Source: Linanthus parryae
Taxonomy: Eukaryota; Streptophyta; Magnoliopsida; Ericales; Polemoniaceae
DNA: 64,000 nt
Assembly: GCA_023055425.1 (NCBI GenBank)
Contig: JALGPY010000007.1
Coordinates: 19,168,001 to 19,232,000, forward strand
Direction: 5' to 3'
Positions 31,901 through 41,158 of this stretch are shown here, one piece after another (position 1 is the stretch's first letter; the number at the start of each line of letters is the position of its first letter). Under the pieces are notes generated by a model. The model ran no database searches. It was not told the DNA's origin and worked only from the letters and a program-made list of their open reading frames with translations. The position numbers and the translations under genes are program-made.

Positions 31901-34900
31901 GTTTGGATTGGTCAATAACGGAGTAGAAAATCCTCATCTATTACATTTTCAACTAACCTTTACAAGAAAAACATGACCCTGGAAACAAGTTAACAGATGA
32001 AATTGCATTTAGCTGACCAACATTGATAGAGGAAAGACATTACAAACTCTGCCCACGTGTACTGGCAACTACATTACCCGGACACTTCTAAATCGCCACC
32101 GTACCCGTGTCGATATGATATGACACTGGTGTGGGTATGGGATGTGTGGCGGATGTGGCTGGATCTCACCGGACACGTTGACTAAAGCGACATGTGGTTT
32201 CAAAAAAGACTTGGTCGCATCCCTTGCCCTTAAATACACTAAACAAATTATTAGTACTTGAAGTTTAGCTATATTACAGTTAAATCAACTTAAACTTGCT
32301 TAAACAAATTGCATTTCTTGATTTTCTGCATTCTCATGTATGACATTTTAATAATATATTTAGAACAATTATTTTTCTACCATATCCTCGCACCCGTGTC
32401 CAAAAGTTGGATACTTTTTAGCCGAGTCCACGTATCCTAGTTTTAAGCAAGTTTGCCAATCCGATCTCGGGGATCCATATCATATCCGATACCCGCACCC
32501 AAGTCCGTGTAACATAAACTGGCAATACTGGGACGACTTCCTGTCCAACCATCTACATCCCATAACAGTGTTACCACCATTCACTCATACCCCCGTGAAT
32601 TACGAATTGGGTCGCAAGTTCCGAAACGTGGAACACCAGTGATCCAGATAGCTAATTTGGCAATCCCGGGTTTTTCACTATTTTCATCTTAAGTATCTAT
32701 GTGATGCGGATAAGGATTGAAATTATCCCAAAATTATCTAGGATTTTGTTAAGTTTTATCTTGGTTAGGATCTTTTCTGATCAGAATAAGTTAGTAGTTA
32801 TCCTTATAGGAGCTTATCTTATTTAGAGTTTTAGTTTAGTTAGGAGTCCACTATTGTTGCCTATTTATAGGCCATCAGTCTTGGTTTGTTTTTCAGCTTT
32901 TTATGATTGAATAATATCAAATTTCTCCTCAGATATTGAGTGATTGAGTGATCACTATTGAATCTGTGTGATTCATTTTCCTTGGTGCATCCTGCATCAT
33001 TTGGTATCAGAGCCTAACCCGTTCCGCCACCATCCACGCCCCGACTCAGCAGCTGACCAACGCTACAGAAGTTCCAGGTGACGAAGCACGCCAACAAGAA
33101 CACTCCTCCATTCACTGCAGCAGATAACCAAAGACAGAAGCAACAAGAAGGGTCAAGGATCAGACGAACCTTGCCATCGCCGGCGCAGCCGATCGCTGCC
33201 TGGTGCCGCTCACTGGTCAGCTTGACGCTGCTCATCGACTGATCAGAACTTCACCTGATATGAAGCGGAGGGGCATCTGATAGACAAAAGGCTGCCCTTT
33301 CACGACTGAACCAGGACAAGAAGGCGACGAAACCGAAACTGAATCCGACGAGAAGCGGAGAGGAAGCAGCAGAACGAGAAGAAGAAACGAGATTGAGAAA
33401 ACAGAGACGAATTGAAGCCAGAATCATCCCCAATGGCAAACTACCGCTGCCGTTACAGCCGCTACCGCCGCTGTTTGTCCCGTTCAGCCTTGCGCAACGA
33501 AGACGAGAAGTAAACCCGTCACTGCAAACCCTAGCCCAAATATTCAAAATCCCAGCCTTTGCAACCCAACTGTTACAACCCACTTTGTAACAGCCAAGTA
33601 ATTTAAAGCCCACTATTCTGAACAGGGCTCACTGTTACAGCCCACCCAATTACTTGAAACCAATCCATAACAGCCCAGCCCAACAATTTTAGTTAATTCT
33701 GTTCTGGCCCAATCCCCCTGCTCAAGCCTATTTATTTCCCACTTATTAAACTTAAGTCCAATTTTTTTTAGCCCATTACTTTTCTCTTTACTCCAAACAC
33801 AAGCCCAGCCAGTTCTACCTTTTATTTCTGTCCAAAAGAGAAAAATAAAAAAGGGTGAATTGGCGAATTTCCATTTCGAGGAATTTTGTCACACTTTTGC
33901 TCATATTCTTCGGATTTTGGGTTACCTACTAGGCTCATATTCATTGGAATTTTGGGTCACTCATTTGACTCAAATTCATTAAAATATTGGGTCACATTTG
34001 GCTTCGATTCTCTCAAGAGTCAAAGGTCAATACCTTGAAATTATTTTTTTTGACACAAATGGCCTTGAGTCATACTACAGGCCTTTGAAAAGATTATGTC
34101 GAGATCTAAGGAATATTCTCAGTACAGGTACTCGAATGATCCCTGGAGATGCGTTAGGGGTCATTCACCATCCCGAAAACCACCTAGATATTACGATGAG
34201 TCCCAATATGCACCGAAGAATGTTCCATACTTTTCGGGTCAATGTTGTAGACACTTGGGAGTTGCAGATTCTGAAGTCTTCTTAGATTGGCTTGATCAAC
34301 TAGAAGATTATTTTGACTGGTATGACTTTTCTGATGCTCGGTGTATACGATTTGCCACGATGTTACTTGAGGGACCAGCTCAGAAATTTTGGAAAGGTGT
34401 AAAAGCTGAAACAGAACGTCGTGGAGAAAAGCCTATTACTAAGTGGTATGAAATGAAGAGCATTTTGAAAGAAAAGTACCTCTCATCTTCGTACAAAAGA
34501 AGACAGGTGGATCAATATATTTACGGTGACGAACTATACAGGGAGTGTTCCTTTCAGAATTTCTCATCTACTAAAGGACCAGAGTCACACTATCACAAGT
34601 ATCCTTCTCAGAGGACATGTGGCACGGGTTATGTCGATCATCTGGAAAATAATGATTGGGACGACAACCATGATTACTCTCATGAGTACATTCCTCCTTC
34701 AAGGATCAGTCAGCACGTCAGACAACAAATGTTCCACATCTTTGATGCTCCTAAAGTTGATGATGATGGCCATTTAGTTGAGTATCTAAAGGAACCTTCA
34801 CAGACAAATGATGAAGATATTCATGAAGTTCACCCTCTCGAGGAACCTATATGGTCGGATGATGAATTTGAAGAAGATGATAAAGTTGTGCAGATCCTTG

Positions 34901-37900
34901 AAGATACCTCGAACTTGAATGGGGACAAGTCAGTTGTCATTAAAGATGATACTTGTGATACAGTAACCAATCACGATGGTTATGGAGTTACATACTCCGA
35001 CATGGCTATAGTTTCGAGTTGTCTTCCGATGCCTAAGACAATTGTGACGAGTAACAGCTGGGATCTTGTCTCTATTCGAGTTAGCAAATGTGTCATGCTA
35101 CGACCTACGAGACATTTCAAAGCTACTCAATTCTCTCTTGATGGTTGTCCACTCGACCCTTTGGTGATATACCGCATCGAATCTCATGTGGGTACTCCTA
35201 AGACATTCGAGGAGATTTATGTTGGCCTATATCTCGGTCATAATATTTTCGAGATGTCGAATCCTAAAGAGCCACCTTCTCCATCTGTAGAATTCATTCA
35301 TTGTTCAGACAAGTATGACCACTTGAGCTTTAATCTCATTCTTCAGCCTCAAGCGAACTTGTGCAAAGGTGATAAGGCACATAGATCTTATTTATTTTCT
35401 CAAGATGTTCAACAACTTAATGAGTCACGTATGAGCACTGAGTTCAAATATTCTCTTGCATCTCGAGATATGATTTGGAAGCATTTAGTGTATTGGAAGA
35501 ATTATCCATGTTCGTCCCTGTATGATCGTTGTTTGCAGCATATTGTTCAGTCAAGTAGCTATCTGAATTCTCCTACTCATGGTGATTTTCTTCAATACTT
35601 GGTTCGATGGAAAGGACATCCAAATTTTGTATATCATCACATGACACTTTGGAAATTTCTTGGGCATTGGAAGAATTTTCCCAAGTCGAATCCCGACGAT
35701 GATTTGCTTCGATATCTGGTTAATTGGAAAAACCGTCCCAAAGCATCAGTTCACAACAATTCATGGAAATACTTAGTTCAATGGACCGACCGTCCAAAGG
35801 GTCTACTTCATGATGGTATATGGAAGTATTTGACGCTTTGGAAAGGTCGCCCGCGCTCACGGATCTTGATTTTGAACTCTCCGGAGTAGAGTTTTCTCAG
35901 TGGAGGAGAATGATGCGGATAAGGATTGAAATTATCCCAAAATTATCTAGGATTTTGTTAAGTTTTATCTTGGTTAGGATCTTTTCTGATCAGAATAAGT
36001 TAGTAGTTATCCTTATAGGAGCTTATCTTATTTAGAGTTTTAGTTTAGTTAGGAGTCTACTATTGTTGCCTATTTATAGGCCATCAGTCTTGGTTTGTTT
36101 TTCAGCTTTTTATGATTGAATAATATCAAATTTCTCCTCAGATATTGAGTGATTGAGTGATCATTTCTATTGCATCTGTGTGATTCATTTTCCTTGGTGC
36201 ATCCTGCATCACTATGTAGAAGGAAAATTAAATTAAACATGATAAGTTACATCTATTTTTTGAGTATTGACTTCTAATTATTGTATATATTGAGCACTTT
36301 CATACTTTATGATTTCTGGAAAATGGTAAAAGTCCTAAGATTGTATCCACGGAAGCCTACTCTTGGCATACCGAATTCCATAAGAGTATGGCTTTCCGCG
36401 ATCCCGGTCCCGTTCCACAAATGGGAACGATCTGTGTTCCAGGTGACTTAGTCCCATAAAGCACAATACAAAGGAAATATGGTACTACTCAATCGAAAGG
36501 GTGGGAATGAGATGCCTCTTTGGGATGTCTCACTTCATAGGTAATGTATATGAGATGAATCGATAATTGAATTGATTCATTCCAATTTAAAAGCTAACTG
36601 GAAAGAAGATTTGATATTTGGAGAGATCATGCCCATTGCATTTGCACTGAAATAATATCACACCAAATCTTGAACTCAAAATATATACTATAGTTGGGAG
36701 TTTGATCTGGAAAGAGGCACCTAACTATGTTGCATTTCTCTTTCGCCATGCTTCAGCAAGATTTTCACCATCAAAAATCTAATTTTGGAAAGAGAGACAA
36801 TGCAATCTTCTGATGGCATTGAGCTTATGACAGGCAAAGTTCTTAACTTGTTTCACCAAGGAGTTCTTGTGATGCTATATTGATGTAAAAAAACATTATT
36901 CAAGTTGAGTATTAGACTATGTGCAGTAGTTATCACTACCTATTCTTTCCTCTTCTATAATTTTCTTGTCCATGCCTGAGGTCACTAAATTTAACCTTCT
37001 TAGGCACGCCATTTTCACAATTCAACCTAATGAATGAGTAAGGACTCAAAACAAAGTTCACATGCACTGCAAGAGGAACGAATTACAGTGAATTTCACAA
37101 AATCAAAGCTGCGTTGTCCTCTAAATGTTCAAAAAATTAAGAGGTTTAACTACCTAGAGATAGCGAAATGGTGCACACTTACCGACAAAAGGATGACACT
37201 GACAAGCGGTCACACAAGGCCAAGCTCTTCCTAGATGCTATGACCCCAATGTTATACCTGTATTGACAAACAATCCTCTTAGAAAACATTACACTGAAAA
37301 CTGAAGCAGTTTTGGTATTGTAATGTTACATGTGAAGATAAGAAACATATATGCTCCCACTAGTGATACTTGCATCCTTTGTCTCCATGCAGACAGACTA
37401 ATGCCTAGTCAAGGTAGTATGTTGAATCAATTTGCTTACTAATGTCTTTTCCATAACTGATGGTAGTGTATGCATGAAGATCAAAGCAAGTTTGACCACA
37501 TTTATGAGCCAAAGCATATGGCTAATTCATTAAAAATTATTGGTAAATTCAGATAAAAACTGATCAAGAACTTGTGTCCGGAATTATCTAATTACAAAAT
37601 GTAACGGGCGCACCTATCCACTCAACCTATAAGCAGATCCTACCTTACATCTTCTCTTTCTCCAAACTTCCTCACCATTTACCTTCATTCCTTTATACTA
37701 CCTCCGTTCTCTCTGAATCTTCACCTTTTGACTTTTTCTTCCGTAATCGGGTCACTTTGACCCGGTGAGTTGGATAGCCAAACGATGCAATTTTATAATA
37801 ATTTTTTGATGGTGTTGTAGAGTGAAGTTTGCTCTACAACATCGTGCAAAGATTATCAAACTCTTGCATCGTTTTACTAATCAAATCACCAAATTAAAGT

Positions 37901-38644
37901 GATCCAGATAGTGGTAAAATGAAAAGGGTGACAATTCAGAGAGAACAGAGGAAGTACCTAGTTTACAAACATGACTTCACCAAAACACTGTTCCTATTTC
38001 AGAACACTGTTAAGCCAAAATTTACAGAAGGGAAAATATTTTACATGTCCAACAATAAAGCAGTTTGCATTATTAGATTTTAAAGATGCATAAGGAGGTC
38101 TCTTCCCAGAAATGGGCAAGGGTCCGACAACCAATTCACAATACATTATAAGCATCACCCGAAATCAGGAGCAAATCAAATTATCTATTACATGAGCCAA
38201 TCCCCACAAATATATTTCAAAGTTGAGTATCAAAATGGGTTAAAATCCAATGACTTACAGCTTCTCGAGGAGAGAATCAGTCATCTCGACACGAAAAGGG
38301 TCCTTAGGATCCATTTGCTTCAAAACATTCACCAGCTTCTGCACGTTCCGGCACATTATCGAATACCTAACCCACACACACAGAGAACACCAAAATCATG
38401 AAACGAGCAGGCAAATAATAAACTAATCTCCCATAAACACAACTACAATTTGATACGGATTTCAAGAACACACGAACTAAAAAATAGCTACTCGAGGACG
38501 AGAAGCTTACTTCTTGTAATCGTCTCGACCGGTGAGGTGATAGCGCTGCATAACCTGAGCCTCTCTGTGGCCGCCTTCTCTCTTCCATTCTATGAAATTG
38601 GTCTTCTTCAAGAGCTTCTTCTCATGGAACTTGAGCTGCCTCAT
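29000..38644 (-). CDS. IMP3: U3 snoRNP protein IMP3 (S4 domain), four exons
   Basis: Exons on the minus strand: 38511-38644, 38259-38366, 37183-37257 and 29000-29234. All borders are GT-AG and phases agree; they total 552 nt, a 183-residue protein, the normal IMP3 length. Exon 1 encodes [14 protein letters not shown] and WKREGGHRE; exon 2 [16 protein letters not shown]; exon 3 [18 protein letters not shown]; exon 4 the S4 RNA-binding domain core ([32 protein letters not shown]) and the conserved end [13 protein letters not shown]...YNDKLDDYD. In other eukaryotes IMP3 acts in the nucleolar SSU processome, helping U3 snoRNA pair with pre-rRNA in 18S maturation. Intron 3 is 7,948 bp and full of transposons; introns 1 and 2 are 144 and 1,001 bp. 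Exon 3 has VIASRKS where relatives often have VIPTRKS. Confidence 0.93.
29266..29995. mobile_element. hAT-like non-autonomous element in IMP3 intron 3
   Basis: An 8-bp target repeat ATCAGTTG (29258-29265 and 29996-30003) flanks inverted ends CATAGTTGTAAAATC and, on the other strand, CATAGTTGTCAAAATCG. Subterminal arrays of GATTCGAATCG-type repeats occur at both ends (29285-29350, 29860-29990). The 8-bp duplication and subterminal repeats fit hAT. It lies only 31 bp before the splice acceptor of exon 4 in the gene's direction. Confidence 0.85.
30004..32060. other. Intron 3 sequence without recognised features
   Basis: About 2 kb of IMP3 intron. Small ORFs here have no motif, and I see no paired transposon ends. 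Confidence 0.45.
32069..32517. mobile_element. hAT-like MITE in IMP3 intron 3
   Basis: Target repeat ACTGGCAA occurs at 32061-32068 and 32518-32525. Ends are CTACATTACCCGGACAC and, on the other strand, TTATGTTACACGGACTT, followed at both ends by CCCGTGTCGATATG-like repeats. No coding sequence. The two hAT-like elements in this intron have different termini and so belong to different families. Confidence 0.75.
32702..32999 (+). repeat. 5' LTR of the non-autonomous element
   Basis: Begins TGATGCGGATAAGG and ends CATCCTGCATCA. A promoter-like CTATTTATAGGCC lies at about 32860. Confidence 0.93.
33000..34095 (+). other. Long untranslated leader of the non-autonomous element
   Basis: About 1.1 kb between primer site and ORF. 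It is CA/CG-richer than its surroundings up to about 33500, then holds repeated AACAGCCCA-type phrases (33590-33690) and GGGTCAC-n-TTTGGCTC / TTGGGTCAC phrases (33910-33990). Small ORFs on either strand show no motif. It may contain packaging or dimerisation signals, by position only. Confidence 0.5.
34096..35889 (+). CDS. Gypsy gag-like protein with six chromodomain-like cores
   Basis: An intact 597-codon ORF, the only one in the element. Residues about 43-145 match the Ty3/gypsy gag (Retrotrans_gag) pattern: [42 protein letters not shown], then W-x-E-M-K-x3-K-E-K-Y. No CCHC zinc knuckle follows. Residues about 225-300 are acidic. From about residue 458 to 590 a short motif recurs six times: [50 protein letters not shown] and [10 protein letters not shown], the last five at 19-20 residue spacing with a Trp, Leu or Met just before each. 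This is the beta2-beta3 core of a chromodomain (YLVKWKGYP), the histone-reading module usually found once at the end of chromovirus integrases. Binding is untested. It could instead be a repeat grown from one captured chromodomain and doing a different job. Confidence 0.85.
   Translation: MSRSKEYSQYRYSNDPWRCVRGHSPSRKPPRYYDESQYAPKNVPYFSGQCCRHLGVADSEVFLDWLDQLEDYFDWYDFSDARCIRFATMLLEGPAQKFWKGVKAETERRGEKPITKWYEMKSILKEKYLSSSYKRRQVDQYIYGDELYRECSFQNFSSTKGPESHYHKYPSQRTCGTGYVDHLENNDWDDNHDYSHEYIPPSRISQHVRQQMFHIFDAPKVDDDGHLVEYLKEPSQTNDEDIHEVHPLEEPIWSDDEFEEDDKVVQILEDTSNLNGDKSVVIKDDTCDTVTNHDGYGVTYSDMAIVSSCLPMPKTIVTSNSWDLVSIRVSKCVMLRPTRHFKATQFSLDGCPLDPLVIYRIESHVGTPKTFEEIYVGLYLGHNIFEMSNPKEPPSPSVEFIHCSDKYDHLSFNLILQPQANLCKGDKAHRSYLFSQDVQQLNESRMSTEFKYSLASRDMIWKHLVYWKNYPCSSLYDRCLQHIVQSSSYLNSPTHGDFLQYLVRWKGHPNFVYHHMTLWKFLGHWKNFPKSNPDDDLLRYLVNWKNRPKASVHNNSWKYLVQWTDRPKGLLHDGIWKYLTLWKGRPRSRILILNSPE
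35911..36211 (+). repeat. 3' LTR of the non-autonomous element
   Basis: 301 bp, same ends as the 5' LTR, preceded by the polypurine tract GTGGAGGAGAA and followed by target repeat CTATG. Confidence 0.93.
36217..37182. other. IMP3 intron 3, 5' part
   Basis: Unremarkable AT-rich intron between the LTR element and exon 3. No element ends detected. Confidence 0.45.
37696..37956. mobile_element. Stowaway-like MITE, same family, copy 3 (IMP3 intron 2)
   Basis: Ends TACTACCTCCGTTCTCTCTG and, on the other strand, TACTTCCTCTGTTCTCTCTG, an almost perfect inverted repeat of about 30 bp including TA. Interior blocks GGGTCACTTTGACCCGG and ATCGTTTTACTAATCAAATC match the copies at 15929 and 17437. This is the best-preserved member in the window. 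Confidence 0.88.
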
Positions 38645-38710
38645 TTTCGACTTTCGCTGTTACAGAACGGAGAGAGAGAGACAGACAGAAAGTGGAGGAG
38701 AAGAAGAAAC

Positions 38711-38718
38711 TAGGGTTT
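38711..38718 (-). promoter_or_regulatory. Telo-box upstream of IMP3
   Basis: Minus-strand AAACCCTA, 67 bp before the ATG at 38644. Telo-boxes are a known hallmark of plant ribosomal-protein and ribosome-biogenesis promoters, which fits IMP3. Confidence 0.75.
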
Positions 38719-38826
38719 GGTTAGCTGTTCTGCAACTTAGAAATCTTCGGGCTAGGTCTGTACCAGTACTGTGTATTTGATTCGACCCGGTACAAGTAAA
38801 GTTTGAATCCGGGTCGATCTTTAGGA

Positions 38827-38843
38827 GGCCCAATGTCAGCCCA
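38827..38843 (-). promoter_or_regulatory. Site II elements upstream of IMP3
   Basis: On the minus strand TGGGCT (38838-38843) and TGGGCC (38827-38832) occur 11 bp apart, about 185 bp before the ATG. TGGGCY pairs with a nearby telo-box are bound by TCP-type factors and co-regulate ribosome-biogenesis genes with cell growth. Confidence 0.65.
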
Positions 38844-38952
38844 CTACGGAGACAAGCCCGATAACAATCTCTTTAAATATTAACATTCGCTATTTAAATG
38901 TTTCATTGGAGATGTTAAGAAAGTGCTCGTACTAAAAGAGTATTACATGATG

Positions 38953-39053
38953 GCAGCTAGAGTGGTAATTGAAGTGGTAGAGCGTTGGAAGCCCCTGCAT
39001 GAGGTCTCGGGTTCAAACTCAGTTGACGACCAAAAAATAATTTATGAAAGAAG
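38953..39053 (+). mobile_element. Short tRNA-derived SINE
   Basis: A 19-bp imperfect target repeat (AAAAGAGTATTACATGATG at 38934-38952, AAAAGAGTACTACAAGATG at 39054-39072; two mismatches) encloses about 101 bp. Inside are an A-box-like TAGAGTGGTAATTGAAGTGG and a B-box-like GGGTTCAAACTC about 40 bp apart, as in RNA polymerase III promoters. It ends with AT-rich sequence and not a clean poly(A). It lies about 310 bp upstream of the IMP3 ATG. Confidence 0.65.
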
Positions 39054-39072
39054 AAAAGAGTACTACAAGATG

Positions 39073-40351
39073 CAGTCAAATTACTATTGTGTGCATCTTT
39101 TTTGCGTTTCCTTATCATCGAGTTGCTTATTATTGATGATAATTAACGAGAGTACAAAAAAGAATTTATCTCAAATTATAAAGAATTGAAACAAAATGAC
39201 GTTTTGATACTTCACAGTATCTATTGTGTATCGATTCAGGAGGCTACGAGTCTCAAATTTGCAATTGGAGAAGACGAAAATCTCCAAAGTACGGTTACCA
39301 AAGAAAAATTAACTCAATTCATTCATCTGATAAAAAATAAAACATTAAGACCCCTGAACAATTGAGTAAATGCAATAACACCCCACTAGTAATAAGCTAA
39401 CACAAATAATGTCATAACTAACGACTACTTTGGCACATAGTCGTTGAGATACTTTGGCGGAGCATGGTTCCGATCCTCACGTCGTAGGCCCGCCTCCGTA
39501 GTCGTGTCCTCTGTTGGATATGTCCCCGTATCATGTTTCCCTCGTTAAACAATGAATTGAAATTATAACGCATTATGGCTCCTGATTTACAAGCAATGTT
39601 GAATGAATTAATGAATCAAATACAACTATTACATGTTTCAACGTCACTCCTCGCTTTCTCTCGTGTTACAATAGCTAGGGCTAACGAGATCAAATTACTT
39701 CAATCAGTAAGAAGGCAATTTTACTTTTTCCTACAACCACTGCCTTTAAGTCACATTGATAATAATTTCATGTGTTAAACATAAAAACATCATTAATAGC
39801 GACGAGTCACGCGACAACGCCTTCAATAGTGATCCACAAACATGAAAGAGCAAAATGTGTTGCACCAATAATGTTGTCATGATGAGAACTAAACCCCCTT
39901 ATATCTAGAACCATGACCCTCATCTAACATTCAAAACAACACCAACCAAAACTCACAAGTGTTCCCCCAAATTGGAGATCATAGTACTATTTCACCCCTT
40001 GCACAAAACAGTACTGATGTTCCATTGAAAGTAGTAGTATTTCTCCATGAAATAGAAAGGTCTGATTTATATGACTCAACGAAACAACCATTCTTACACC
40101 AAGGTACATGTCACATGATATAGGGACACCACCCCCATGCAATCAATACTCCACATGGTGTACCCTATTTCACAGGGCATTTATGCATATATATCCATGG
40201 TACTCTATCTATGTAACAAAATTTCTAAAAAAAAAAATCTATGTAATAAAATCCATTTTCAAGTTTAAATACAGTTATTACCCGTGCCCGTATGACACTA
40301 TTGCATAAAAAAGACTGGGTGTTCTACTGTTAATTACTGTAGAGAGTGAAT
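39073..40351. other. Intergenic, no gene seen
   Basis: AT-rich sequence with only short random ORFs. No paired transposon ends were found. Confidence 0.45.
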
Positions 40352-40354
40352 TCA

Positions 40355-40401
40355 GGGCTAGTTTGGTAATGCTTAGTCGAAGCAGTTTTTTCGTGTGTTT
40401 G

Positions 40402-40446
<45 letters not shown>

Positions 40447-40787
40447 GGACTATTTCTATTTTCGCACAGCAGTTTCCAGGAAGCAAATGGAGAGATGCTT
40501 TTCCGAAATCTGCTTTTGATTAATTTATCAACAATCGATTTTAACCTTATAACTTTTAAGATTTTCAATATTTATCTTTACCAAACAAATACATGTCATA
40601 TATTTTTGTCATTTCTCTCACAGCAGGTCCACAGTTAATTTTACAGAAAAAACACCATATAAATATTGCACCGTACCTTTCACGTAATAGTTACCAAACA
40701 ACATTTTATCTAAAATTCATATATAAGTTTTCCACTTTATTTCACACAACATTTTGTAGCACCGCCACGACATTCTCAAACTGGCTC
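40355..40787. mobile_element. Tourist-type MITE, copy 2, with a 41-A run
   Basis: Ends GGGCTAGTTTGGTAATGCTT and, on the other strand, GAGCCAGTTTGAGAATGTCG, flanked by TCA (40352-40354 and 40788-40790). The body matches the copy at 25408-25853 (CACAGCAGTTT, AGGAAGCAA, GAGATGCTTTTCC, TTGATTAATTTATC). A run of 41 A at 40404-40444 replaces the AAAAATAAAA segment of the other copy. Confidence 0.85.
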
Positions 40788-41158
40788 TCAATCTAGACCA
40801 TCAGATCTGATTAATCAGTTCAAACAAAATTATTATGGCAGGTACTTGTTCGTTTCACCAATTAATAGTTTTTGAAATGTATGGTTTGTGAGCTCAAATG
40901 AGCCAAATTTACATAAAAGATTGGTGTTTGCATACTTTAGCAGCATACTCCTTTGCAGGCGGGACTTTGAACTATGGTACGTGTTATGCTAGGGGTAATT
41001 TACAGTTTGTATCCCTAGGTTTAGGTAAATAGGCAAACTCTATCCCTACTGTTCATCAATTGACAGGGGACACCCCTATTTTGGATGGTTTGTAACGGTC
41101 ATGGACGGAAAATGCGAAAGTACTAATTTGCCCTTGTACATTTACTCAATATTTAGAG

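Larger units (their letters stand above)
32702..36211 (+). mobile_element. Complete non-autonomous LTR retrotransposon with gag-chromodomain-like ORF
   Basis: LTRs at 32702-32999 (298 bp) and 35911-36211 (301 bp) differ by about two substitutions and one 3-bp indel. The 5-bp target repeat CTATG is at 32697-32701 and 36212-36216. A primer site TGGTATCAGAGCCTAACC (initiator Met tRNA type, 14 leading bases typical) starts at 33002, and a GTGGAGGAGAA polypurine tract ends at 35910. The 3.5-kb element has a long leader and one 597-codon ORF, but no protease, reverse transcriptase, RNase H or integrase. It must be mobilised by another element's enzymes. It lies in IMP3 intron 3 in antisense orientation to the gene. 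The near-identical LTRs mean a recent insertion. Confidence 0.95.

Noticed and set aside
33251..33613. Minus-strand 120-codon ORF in the leader of the non-autonomous element
   Set aside because: No motif, and it lies in a GC-richer leader where stops are fewer by chance.
40404..40444. 41-base A run as a possible retroposon tail
   Set aside because: It lies in the middle of a Tourist-type MITE with intact ends and TCA duplication, and it replaces an A-rich segment in the sister copy; simple expansion explains it.
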